Positions 8,556-16,139 of a stretch of DNA of 64,000 nt are shown here, one piece after another. A model generated the notes under the pieces. It saw only the letters and a list, made by a program, of their open reading frames with translations, was not told the DNA's origin and searched no databases. The DNA comes from Ochrobactrum sp. BTU1 (GTDB taxonomy: Bacteria > Pseudomonadota > Alphaproteobacteria > Rhizobiales > Rhizobiaceae), in assembly GCA_018798825.1 (NCBI GenBank), contig CP076356.1, forward strand, positions 930,001 to 994,000. Reading direction: 5' to 3'. Every line of letters begins with the position of its first letter. The stretch's first letter is position 1. The position numbers were made by a program, and so were the translations under genes.

Positions 8556-8927
8556 ATGACCCGTCGCCGGTTTGATCTCACCGATTTCGAGTGGAATTTT
8601 ATTCAACCATTGTTGCCGAATAAGCCGCGCGGCGTGCCCCGCGTTGACGACCGTCGGGTGATCAACGGCATCTTGTGGCGGTTTCGGACAGGCTCGCCCT
8701 GGGCAGATGTTCCGGATCGATATGGTCCGTATTCCACATGCTACAACCGGTTCGTGCGATGGCGAAAGGCCGGTGTCTGGGATCATGTTCTGGGCGAGAT
8801 TTCTAAAGCTTTCGATGGCGATATCGTCATGATCGACAGCTCCTGTATCCGTGTTCATCAACATGCGGCGACGGGAAAAAGGGGGATCAAGACGATGGCT
8901 GCATGGGACGTTCCCGTGGCGGCCTGA
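8556..8927 (+). CDS. IS5-family transposase OrfA
   Basis: OrfA starts with the DUF4096/N-terminal transposase domain (RRRFDLTDFEWNFIQPLLP ... RVINGILWRFRTGSPWADVP) and reaches the first catalytic Asp (IVMIDSSCIRVHQHAA). The ATG at 8556 has GGAGG just upstream; an ATG at 8538 is less likely. The frame reads through AAAAAGGGGG (8877-8886). A -1 slip there gives TGKKGDQDDGCMGRSRGG, the conserved joining sequence of the full-length enzyme, so OrfA is expected to be extended by frameshifting into OrfB. Confidence 0.8.
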   Translation: MTRRRFDLTDFEWNFIQPLLPNKPRGVPRVDDRRVINGILWRFRTGSPWADVPDRYGPYSTCYNRFVRWRKAGVWDHVLGEISKAFDGDIVMIDSSCIRVHQHAATGKRGIKTMAAWDVPVAA

Positions 8928-9331
8928 CCACCAAAATCCATGCAGTTGTCGATGCCGATGATCGACCGATCTGTCTCGCACTCACCGCCGGCCAAGCCCA
9001 TGATGGCCGAATGGCGGAACCATTGTTACAGACACTCTCCGAGGGTTCGATCCTGCTGGTGGACAAAGCCTACGATACCAACGCTATACGAGCATTTGCA
9101 AAGCAACGGCAGGCATGGGCCAATATTACGGCCAAGAGCAATCGGAAGGGAAGCTTCCCTTTCAGTCAATGGGTGTACCGACAGCGCAATCTCGTTGAGC
9201 GATTCTTCAGCAAACTCAAACAGTTCAGAGGCATCGCCACGCGTTACCATAAAGACCCGATGAACTTCCAGCCGCTGTCAAATTGGCAGCAGCAAGAATT
9301 TGGATCAGATCGTTATGAGTCTACTGCCTAG
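8903..9331 (+). CDS. IS5-family transposase OrfB, with an internally shifted segment
   Basis: OrfB begins at MGRSRGGLTTKIHAVVD and carries the second Asp (LLVDKAYDTNAIR) and the glutamate block (YRQRNLVERFFSKLKQFRGIATRY). Near the end, residues QPLSNWQQQEFGSD replace the usual LAAVKLAAARIWLRS-type sequence. The expected sequence is present one frame away (AAVKLAAARIWIRS), and the frame then returns to the normal end YESTA. A one-base deletion near 9264 and an insertion near 9300 would explain this. The catalytic residues are intact, but the altered tail makes activity doubtful. Confidence 0.75.
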   Translation: MGRSRGGLTTKIHAVVDADDRPICLALTAGQAHDGRMAEPLLQTLSEGSILLVDKAYDTNAIRAFAKQRQAWANITAKSNRKGSFPFSQWVYRQRNLVERFFSKLKQFRGIATRYHKDPMNFQPLSNWQQQEFGSDRYESTA

Positions 9332-9491
9332 CGACGATATCGTGTCTCTTGGCCCGTTATTCGGAGGGGAAGCTGCCGATGACTTTGTTAGACGGCTCCA
9401 GGTCGCAGGACTAAAGTACCTAGAGGATTTCTTCGTTTTTAACGGCGACTTTCCAGATTGGTGTCGCTTCAAGGTGTGTTTGAACGGCTGA
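9315..9491 (+). pseudogene. Short reading frame at the right IS boundary
   Basis: From the IS end, a frame reads ... SLGPLFGGEAADDFVRRLQVAGL then YLEDFFVFNGDFPDWCRF and stops at 9491. The composition is protein-like and unlike IS sequence, so it may be the surviving 3' part of an immunity-type gene cut by the element. I cannot assign a family. Confidence 0.3.
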
Positions 9492-9570
9492 CCCAGGCGA
9501 TATGTCTTGGATTTCACCGGGTCAACATTGGCTATGCAATCGGGGCGCACCTCTAAAACCCTCAATTCTC

Positions 9571-9900
9571 TCATAAGTAAAAAGAGACAATCAAAATCGG
9601 CGGTTGGTCGCATTCTAGACGTCGATAATTTACGAACGCCGCAAGTTCTAAGATTGCATTCCAAATTTCTGGCGAGTGGTCTTTCAGTTTTTGTCCCTGA
9701 TCGAGTTGTAAAACAACCATCTTTCCTTTTTCCACCACGAAACTTGAGAAGTCGTCATCCAAACTGGTCATGCAGTCGACCCAAGCGCTGAGATTTCTCC
9801 CATAAAAGTCTGGAAAACCAAAAGCAGAAATGAAAACATCATGGAAAGACGGCCAGTCCAAGATTTCGGAACAATCGATCTTCTTAATTGTGCAATTCAT
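9571..9900 (-). CDS. Barstar-family ribonuclease inhibitor
   Basis: This 109-residue protein matches the barstar fold: IDCSEILDWPSFHDVFISAF then FGFPDFYGRNLSAWVDCMTSL (about residues 27-47), the helix that plugs the barnase active site. In barstar the motif usually reads NLDALWD; here the first Asp is Ser while the second is retained, so the target RNase may differ from barnase. A C-terminal strand (PPILIVSFYL) closes the small domain. It lies on the minus strand just downstream of a DUF6331-like gene and likely shares its transcript. No cognate RNase gene is visible. Confidence 0.8.
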   Translation of the reverse strand: MNCTIKKIDCSEILDWPSFHDVFISAFGFPDFYGRNLSAWVDCMTSLDDDFSSFVVEKGKMVVLQLDQGQKLKDHSPEIWNAILELAAFVNYRRLECDQPPILIVSFYL

Positions 9901-9935
9901 CGATAGCTATCCATAGCAACAATGTTCCGGATGAG

Positions 9936-10307
9936 TTAATCACTCGCCGACTGCGGCAGATTTTCTAAAAGCTTTTCTGCAAACGAAACTATTTTCGGAG
10001 CAAGCAGTAAATTATCAGATAATTCAGAGCAAATTTCAGCGAGTTGTTCTCCGGTAAAAATCTGATTCATTTCGTCTATTGTTATCACCTTCTCGTTTTT
10101 TATTGCGTCTATGCTCTCCCTCTTGAGGCTCGCCAGTTGGGAGTTTATCTGCTCAATCTGATCCACGTCGATCTCGCAATTATATCGTAGCAAGAACGAC
10201 GCCATATGAATTGGGGAAAAGTCAAATGCATCACGACCACAGCAAGTTGCCTCGCAGACCGTTTCGCACTGTTTGATGAGGCCAAGCAGCGGATAATCCA
10301 ATTTCAT
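9936..10307 (-). CDS. DUF6331-like small protein, candidate immunity protein
   Basis: This 123-residue soluble protein has a Cys-rich N-terminal block (LLGLIKQCETVCEATCCGRD then AFDFSPIHMASFLLRY) that resembles the DUF6331 family. Helical segments rich in Glu and Leu follow. Nothing suggests export. It precedes the barstar gene on the same strand with a gap of 35 bases, so the two may be co-expressed. A role in toxin immunity is inferred only from its neighbours. Four Cys within 14 residues could bind a metal. Confidence 0.55.
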   Translation of the reverse strand: MKLDYPLLGLIKQCETVCEATCCGRDAFDFSPIHMASFLLRYNCEIDVDQIEQINSQLASLKRESIDAIKNEKVITIDEMNQIFTGEQLAEICSELSDNLLLAPKIVSFAEKLLENLPQSASD

Positions 10308-10507
10308 AAGCTATATACTCGCTATTTGCTCAGGAGTTTAGCCTGCACTCACGGTTTTTAAAAGCATGAAGCAGTTTTTACGCTAGGAAACCATAGGAGC
10401 ACGCGTTGGATGGCGACTTATCTCCGAGACAGCAGGCGCGAAATTTGATTTATTTCCGAGCATACGGACACCATTTAAAATTGATAGAAAGCCGTGAGGT
10501 TGGCCCA

Positions 10508-10909
10508 ATGAAAAAAAGAGAGAGAGACGTTATCGATTCCTTCTATGAGGAAGGCGAGATCGATTACATTTTCTTTGCACAAATCATTGCAGCGGTTTCC
10601 TATGATGAAAATGACATTGACTTATCGAAGAGTGTTGGCAGAAAATTGAGTGATGTCCGCATATTATTGGATTATATTGTTGGCAATGGAGATTTCAAGC
10701 TAGGCAAGAGCATCACAAATTGTGATGGTTCTGTTGAGTATATTGAACTAGATAGCAATATTGATGACTTTCTAAAAGAATTGAGGGTATCGATAAATGA
10801 ACATGGCATTGACAGCATTGACGTAAATTATGGCTTTTGGATTAGGAAGGTAAAGGGACGTGTTGCTGATTGTCCTATACCCAAAATTATAAAGACTATA
10901 TTCTCTTAG
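10508..10909 (+). CDS. Hypothetical protein in the immunity island
   Basis: This 133-residue acidic protein (MKKRERDVIDSFYEEGEIDY ... FFAQIIAAVSYDENDID) has no signal or membrane segment. I chose the ATG at 10508 with an upstream GAGG; a TTG at 10406 preceded by GGAGC would give 167 residues. Base composition is visibly more AT-rich than in the catabolic operons further along, which points to recent acquisition. It is divergent from the DUF6331-like gene. I do not recognise the family; an immunity role is only suggested by position. Confidence 0.5.
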   Translation: MKKRERDVIDSFYEEGEIDYIFFAQIIAAVSYDENDIDLSKSVGRKLSDVRILLDYIVGNGDFKLGKSITNCDGSVEYIELDSNIDDFLKELRVSINEHGIDSIDVNYGFWIRKVKGRVADCPIPKIIKTIFS

Positions 10910-11287
10910 TAGATGATAGAATTGCATTATTATTATGCGTTTGTTGCGACGCATTGATTACACCCACCTTCCTTGCCACAGGAGGCGGATGACGGCGAAA
11001 AAGGTGCACCGTAGATACCATCCGCAACTTTCAATAACCGGTGCAGCGTTGTTGCATGTCATTGATTTTGTGTATGAGTCAAGAACAGTCGTGCTTCAAC
11101 CCGACAGTTTTAGGCGGTTGTGGTTCCAGGCCACCAGTCAGAAATCTGCACCTCTTATCAGCCATTTTCGAATGACTGTTAGTTCATCGTTGCGACAAAG
11201 CACAATGAATGTATATGAATAGGCAATTCGTGTGTTTGGATTACCAAACCGTCGGTCGTGTGAGGAGCTCTTACAACTTGGCTAAAT
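10910..11287. other. Intergenic region, no gene seen
   Basis: About 380 bases between the immunity island and the siderophore locus with no supported gene or clear structure. Confidence 0.4.
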
Positions 11288-12163
11288 ATGAGTGCTCATA
11301 AATTTTGTCGCGACGTCTGTCTGGAGCGGGGTGAACCTATGCCCGGAGCTGGTGGGACCGCCCCACGTTACGCGCTCCTCCATTGGCCGCGACGCCACTG
11401 GCGTGTTCCAAGAACGAATGCGTTTGACATGCCCGAAGCACTTTCTCAGGCTATGATAACGACTAATCAGGCTGGTATCCATGTGGCACTCGTAGAGGGG
11501 GATGAAATTGCTCTCTCATGCGACAACATTATTCTACGCACAGCAACGACTGACATTCTGACCGAGCAATTGCTGGTTCTGGCCTCGGGAGGGGAACTCT
11601 GCGGAGAGCGCGATGAGCGCATTACCATCCTTTGCTGTACAGATGGAAAGCAGGACCCTTGCTGCGCACGTTATGGTTTTGCTACCTGGAAAGCGCTGCG
11701 TGATCAGGCCGACCCGACGGTTTTCCGGGTTCTACAGTCAACGCATATCGGCGGATGTCGCTTTGCCGCGTCGCTGCTCATTTTGCCACAGCGCGCCAGA
11801 TATGGACGTCTCCAGCCAAAGGACGTTTCCGATTTCCTGTCCTGCCTTAGCAAAGGTGTTCCATTCCTGCCAGCGTACAGAGGCAATCCGGAAATCGACG
11901 CCTTAGAACAGGTCGCCGAGCACGCCGCACTTTCATTCTGGAATGATATTGGGCCACAGGAGAAAGTTGTTCTTGAGCGCAAAGCAGGGAACACGAATGA
12001 AATTGAAGCGGAGATTATTGCCTCCACTCAATCTCAACAGTTGCTCATCCAGTTGAGGCTGGATCAGTTTGACGTCAATACACGCTGCAGCACGCTAGAG
12101 CCAGACGGCGATAGGGATCAGGTTGAACGCTGGATCGCAGTTTCAATTACGCCGCTGACCTGA
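11288..12163 (+). CDS. Sucrase/ferredoxin-like (Apd1-type) [2Fe-2S] protein
   Basis: This 291-residue protein shows the Suc_Fer-like thioredoxin-fold ferredoxin pattern. Cys residues lie at 116/117 and 125/126 (ILCCTDGKQDPCCARYG), and the second ligand pair is in THIGGCRFAASLL (His153, Cys157). In the Apd1 family the last ligand is normally His (HxxGH); here it is Cys, which would give a three-Cys one-His cluster. YGRLQP and a C-terminal domain follow. It converges on a siderophore ABC operon, so electron delivery for ferric-siderophore reduction is a reasonable inference. There is no signal peptide, so it should be cytoplasmic. Confidence 0.75.
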   Translation: MSAHKFCRDVCLERGEPMPGAGGTAPRYALLHWPRRHWRVPRTNAFDMPEALSQAMITTNQAGIHVALVEGDEIALSCDNIILRTATTDILTEQLLVLASGGELCGERDERITILCCTDGKQDPCCARYGFATWKALRDQADPTVFRVLQSTHIGGCRFAASLLILPQRARYGRLQPKDVSDFLSCLSKGVPFLPAYRGNPEIDALEQVAEHAALSFWNDIGPQEKVVLERKAGNTNEIEAEIIASTQSQQLLIQLRLDQFDVNTRCSTLEPDGDRDQVERWIAVSITPLT

Positions 12164-12167
12164 CAAC

Positions 12168-13103
12168 CTATTCAGGCTTCTGCCGGAGGATTTCTCGCTC
12201 GCCGATATGCGATAGAAGCAAAATCGCAGAACCAATTAGGCCTTGCATCGTCTCGCCGTAACGACTGCGATTAAAATACAGAAATTGACGATTGCGAACA
12301 GCAAACAGATTGCGCCACTGGACAGTCGACCGGAAGGCGCGCATTTCCGCCTCCTCGTCCAGCATTTCTTCGTAAGTGTCGATGATGATATCACTGTCAA
12401 AGTCGGAAAGGCGTTCTAAGCTATAGGGTATATCGCTTTCGCTATTCTCATAAGCGGGAACATGACCAAGACCAAAATCCTTTATCACCTGTTCCATGCC
12501 ACCACGCCCGATAATTCTGAAACCATCGCGATAAATCTCCATCGGTGTCACTGTGATTGAAGCTGGTTTCTCTACGCGCTTTCCGAATTCGCTGACTATA
12601 TCCTGATACTCCCGATGCAATTCATCATAGCGATGACGTTTACCAACAAGATCAGCCAATTGCTCTGAATAGGTTAATATGCCTTCTTCACGTAAAGGCA
12701 GCAGCACAACGGGCGCAATTGCTGAAAGCTTATCGCGAAGCGCTGCGTGATAAGACAACCCCACTATCAGGTCTGGCTTCAATGCCGCAATTGTTTCAAT
12801 ATCAGGAGCCTGATGCGTTCCGATATACTGGATTTCTGACGTATCGTATCTCTGCGATGCACCCCTATAAATAGTGTCCGCAAGCAAGCGCTTGCGACCA
12901 GATGAACCACAAGGCACAACCCCTAATTCCAGCAATTGCGTTGTCAGACTGAAATCGTGCAATGACACCACACAGCGTGGGTGAACTGGCACCTCAACCG
13001 AGCCGAAACGATTGGTAAATGTTCTTGTTTCTTCTGCATGAGCACTAACAACAAAGCCGAAACTGCATATAAGAATAAGCAAAGCTGACGCTATTCTGGT
13101 CAT
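12168..13103 (-). CDS. Periplasmic siderophore-binding protein of an ABC importer
   Basis: This 311-residue protein begins with a cleavable signal peptide (ending SAHA-EETRTF, near residue 24) and belongs to the FepB/FecB/BtuF class. RCVVSLHDFSLTTQLLELGV, the helix-linked motif IAALKPDLIVGLSYH and a C-terminal lobe are typical. It would capture ferric siderophore in the periplasm and pass it to the FecCD permeases encoded just upstream; its start overlaps the permease stop by four bases. It is the last gene of the operon. The siderophore type cannot be read from sequence. Confidence 0.85.
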   Translation of the reverse strand: MTRIASALLILICSFGFVVSAHAEETRTFTNRFGSVEVPVHPRCVVSLHDFSLTTQLLELGVVPCGSSGRKRLLADTIYRGASQRYDTSEIQYIGTHQAPDIETIAALKPDLIVGLSYHAALRDKLSAIAPVVLLPLREEGILTYSEQLADLVGKRHRYDELHREYQDIVSEFGKRVEKPASITVTPMEIYRDGFRIIGRGGMEQVIKDFGLGHVPAYENSESDIPYSLERLSDFDSDIIIDTYEEMLDEEAEMRAFRSTVQWRNLFAVRNRQFLYFNRSRYGETMQGLIGSAILLLSHIGEREILRQKPE

Positions 13104-14137
13104 CGGGTCGTTCCTTTTCGCGACAGCAGATAAAGAAGATAGGGCGCGCCGATCACTGCAACCACAAGTCCCGCCGGAATCTGAAGTGAAGCAAAAACGG
13201 TTCGGCCGATTGTGTCACTGACAAGCACAATACTTGCACCAATCAATGCAGACAGAGGCAAAAGCAATCTATGCCTTTCCCCTACCAAAAGCCTTGCAGC
13301 ATGAGGGGCTAAGAGACCAATAAAACTCATTGTACCAACGTTCGCGACGGCAGAAGCGGTAAGCATCACACTCAGCAAAAGTGCGATGATCTGAAAGCGC
13401 GCAACATTCAGGCCGCGACTTGCTGCAACCGCATTACCAAGCTGAAACAGGTCAAACTGGCGGGAAAACAACAATATGGGAACAGCGGCAAGAAGCAGCC
13501 ACCAGAATTGCCCCCGCACATTTTCCCACCCTGCCCTATGCAGACTGCCTGCAAGCCAGAGCAAAGCCGATTCAACATGTTCGATCCGTCCGTAGGTGAT
13601 AAGCAGGTCTGCCAATGCACTGAGTATCGCTGTTACACCAACACCCACCAGAATGAGACGCAAGGGCGAGACCCCTTTGTTCCAGGCAAGAGCGATAACA
13701 AACAATGCAACCAGCAGCCCACCAAGCAAAGCCGCAAGCGGATAAAGCTCAACAGCCAGCTCAGATGGCCAAAGAATGAGCGCAGTCAACACGGTGATAC
13801 CAGCGCCTGCCTCAACACCCACCAATCCGGGTGCAGCCAGTGAATTGCGTGTCACTACCTGCAATATCACTCCGGCAAGAGCCATCGCCATACCAGAAAA
13901 AATGGCAAGCAATATGCGTGGCAGACGCGTGTCAAACACGATGCTACGCAAAATATTATCAGTGCTTTGGGGCGTTATGACCGCCTTAATAATTTCTGTT
14001 AGTGTAACAGGATAGCTGCCGAGCTTTATTGCCAGTATTGCGGCTATAACAAGAAACACAGTAGCAGCAATCAGAATGATCCGACCATGAGAAAACCGAT
14101 TGCGGGTGTGATTGGTGATATGGGTTTGCACTGCCAT
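13100..14137 (-). CDS. FecCD-family siderophore permease (second subunit)
   Basis: This 345-residue polytopic protein has about ten membrane helices and FecCD signatures (TRLPRILLAIFSGMAMALAG, then NSLAAPGLVGVEAGAG and LSFIGLLAPHAARLLVG-type loops). It should pair with the permease encoded at 14137-15129 to form the inner-membrane channel energised by the ATPase of this operon. Its ATG overlaps the neighbouring stop at 14137 by one base, consistent with translational coupling. Confidence 0.9.
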   Translation of the reverse strand: MAVQTHITNHTRNRFSHGRIILIAATVFLVIAAILAIKLGSYPVTLTEIIKAVITPQSTDNILRSIVFDTRLPRILLAIFSGMAMALAGVILQVVTRNSLAAPGLVGVEAGAGITVLTALILWPSELAVELYPLAALLGGLLVALFVIALAWNKGVSPLRLILVGVGVTAILSALADLLITYGRIEHVESALLWLAGSLHRAGWENVRGQFWWLLLAAVPILLFSRQFDLFQLGNAVAASRGLNVARFQIIALLLSVMLTASAVANVGTMSFIGLLAPHAARLLVGERHRLLLPLSALIGASIVLVSDTIGRTVFASLQIPAGLVVAVIGAPYLLYLLSRKGTTR

Positions 14138-15129
14138 TATTTCACTCTCCCCAGAACGAGAGCGATGAAAATGGGGCCGCCGACGATGGCAGTCACAATA
14201 CCCGTATTGATCTCCAGTGGACGTAATGCCGTGCGTGATACGATGTCACCAGTAACAATAAGCAGTGCACCTATCAGAGGCGCTGCGGGGATGAGGAGCC
14301 GATAGTCATTACCGAGAAAAATACGCCCAATATGCGGAGCAATAAGACCGACAAAGCCAATAGGACCAGCTATTGCAACAGATGATCCGGCCAAAAGCAC
14401 GATCGCCAGAAGTGATGAGAGCCGCATCCGCAATACATTCAGCCCCATCAACGCCGCCGACTGCGATCCCAATCGGTGGAGATTAAGTGCGGGAATATTC
14501 GCTACTGCAATGCATCCAGCGAGAAGGATGAATGGAAAGGTCTGCCAGCGGGCTACTGTACTGTCAAAAGCAAGCGAACCAACAAGCCAGCGCCGCAGAG
14601 TTTCAAGCCCCTGCTGGTCAAGCAAAAGAACCATAGAGGTCAGGGCACTGAACAGGGCCGCAACCATCACACCGGATAAAACGAGGCGAACCGGATTGGG
14701 GTCCGATCCGCTGTTCAGAAGAACGATCGCTGCTGCAACAATTGCCCCCGCAAAGGCGAGAAGCGGTATCATGGCAAGCGTGTTACCGGGGAGCACAAGC
14801 AAACCGAAAACGACAAAGAAGGCAGCACCACTGTTCACCCCCATCAGCCCGGGATCTGCAAGCGGGTTTTCACTGACCGCCTGCATTAACGCGCCTGCAA
14901 GACCGAGGGTTGCACCGACGATGACAGCACTGATCAAACGAGGCATTCGCATTTCCATCACGATATTATGCAATGGGTCTGCCGGAACATAGGCGACAAG
15001 TGCTTGCCAGACCACACTCCAGTCAAGCTGACGCGCTCCGAGCTTCAGATGAAGGATTGCAGCCACGATTAGCAGCACAAAAAGGGCGAAAAACTGAAAA
15101 GAACGCAGATAAACTGACAAAGGATGCAC
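14137..15129 (-). CDS. FecCD-family siderophore permease (first subunit)
   Basis: This 330-residue integral membrane protein has the FecCD pattern: MRMPRLISAVIVGATLGLAG, then NPLADPGLMGVNSGAA and GPIGFVGLIAPHIGRIFLG, which contacts the ATPase. About nine to ten membrane segments are visible. It lies three bases downstream of the ATPase gene and overlaps the next permease. The two permeases are homologous but clearly different, as in FepD/FepG systems. Confidence 0.9.
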   Translation of the reverse strand: MHPLSVYLRSFQFFALFVLLIVAAILHLKLGARQLDWSVVWQALVAYVPADPLHNIVMEMRMPRLISAVIVGATLGLAGALMQAVSENPLADPGLMGVNSGAAFFVVFGLLVLPGNTLAMIPLLAFAGAIVAAAIVLLNSGSDPNPVRLVLSGVMVAALFSALTSMVLLLDQQGLETLRRWLVGSLAFDSTVARWQTFPFILLAGCIAVANIPALNLHRLGSQSAALMGLNVLRMRLSSLLAIVLLAGSSVAIAGPIGFVGLIAPHIGRIFLGNDYRLLIPAAPLIGALLIVTGDIVSRTALRPLEINTGIVTAIVGGPIFIALVLGRVK

Positions 15130-15132
15130 CCT

Positions 15133-15906
15133 TCACGCCCAGGAAGAAGCAATGCACATTGCAATTCCCGTTTCCGGATCATCAAGCATTCTTGATCGCA
15201 CCGAAAACACATTATCGATATTAGGCACATTGAAGACCTGCTGTGTCGCGCCTTCGGCAACCACCCGCCCATCTTTCAGCATGACAAGTTGATCTGCATA
15301 ACGCGCCGCCTGATTGAGGTCGTGAAGGATTGCAACCACTGTGCGTCCTGCATCGCGCAAGACCGACAGCAGATCAAGCAGGCTTAACTGGTTTGCAACG
15401 TCCAGAAATGTCGTAGGTTCGTCGAGCAGAATAACTGGTGTATCCTGAACCAAAGTCATTGCAATCCATGCACGCTGCAACTGACCACCTGAAAGGCTCT
15501 GCAATGGTCTGTCGATGAGTTGTTCAATGCCGCAAAGTGCAACGGCACGCGAGACAGCGTCTTCGTCTTCGCTTGACCAGCCACCGAGCCAGCTTCTCCA
15601 CGGAAACCGTCCCTGTGCAAGTAGTTCACGCACACTCATTCCGACCGGCGTATGCACATGTTGCGGCAAGAATGCCATTTGCCGGGCCAGTTCGCGTCTC
15701 GAGTATAAAACAAGCTGCTTTGAACCAAGTTCAACATGACCGCTATATATCGCGACCGAGTTCGCCATGCTGCCCAGAAGCGTTGATTTGCCAGAGCCGT
15801 TCGGCCCGATCAAAGCGGTAAAACGCCCCGGAAGAATTTTCAGATCAATGTCATGGAGAATATGCTGGGTGCCACGATAAACGTTCACTCGCTTCATTTC
15901 GAACAT
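15133..15906 (-). CDS. ATP-binding protein of siderophore ABC importer (FepC/FecE type)
   Basis: This 257-residue ATPase has Walker A GPNGSGKST, signature LSGGQLQRAW, Walker B VILLDEPTTFLD and the switch His in AILHDLNQA. I chose the ATG at 15906 because CGGAG lies nine bases upstream; in-frame TTG 15927 and ATG 15915 are alternatives. It is the first gene of the four-gene import operon and is divergent from the TonB-dependent receptor across a 233-base control region. The trailing segment (VPNIDNVFSVRSRMLDD) is usual for this subfamily. Confidence 0.9.
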   Translation of the reverse strand: MFEMKRVNVYRGTQHILHDIDLKILPGRFTALIGPNGSGKSTLLGSMANSVAIYSGHVELGSKQLVLYSRRELARQMAFLPQHVHTPVGMSVRELLAQGRFPWRSWLGGWSSEDEDAVSRAVALCGIEQLIDRPLQSLSGGQLQRAWIAMTLVQDTPVILLDEPTTFLDVANQLSLLDLLSVLRDAGRTVVAILHDLNQAARYADQLVMLKDGRVVAEGATQQVFNVPNIDNVFSVRSRMLDDPETGIAMCIASSWA

Positions 15907-16026
15907 AGCCAGCATCTCCGTGCACAATTGTAAGAAGCGGCTCTGATAGGCTCTTCCAATCGCGTCATATCATCCGCGCGATAGTGAGCGCGCTGCAATA
16001 AGTGTGTTGTGACACTTTTTTAATTT

Positions 16027-16039
16027 ATTCAAAGTGAAT
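16027..16039. promoter_or_regulatory. Candidate iron-responsive operator in the divergent promoter
   Basis: A perfect interrupted palindrome ATTCA-AAG-TGAAT lies in the AT-rich region between the ATPase and receptor genes. Such a position would suit Fur-, Irr- or RirA-type control of both directions. A possible -35 (TTGACT, 16066-16071) with a weak -10 lies upstream of the receptor. The regulator is not identifiable from this alone. Confidence 0.35.
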
Positions 16040-16139
16040 CACATGATAGCGAGAGCATATCTTTGTTGACTGTACTTGTCATGTTTATACGGTGGCCTGC
16101 CAGCCTCCACTAATTCATGCATCGCTATTGGGGAATTCT

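Larger units (their letters stand above)
8500..9331 (+). mobile_element. IS5-family (IS427-group) insertion sequence
   Basis: A two-frame DDE transposase with a slippery A5G5 run at the OrfA/OrfB boundary marks this as an IS427-group element. Exact terminal repeats were not resolved by eye, so the left boundary is approximate; the right end lies close to the OrfB stop at 9331. The element sits inside the immunity-gene island and may have disrupted a gene between the Imm53 and barstar genes. Confidence 0.7.

Noticed and set aside
4440..11090. Shared 12-mer GAGTCAAGAACA near 4441 and 11077
   Set aside because: A 12-base match is expected many times by chance in 64 kb and the flanks do not extend it.
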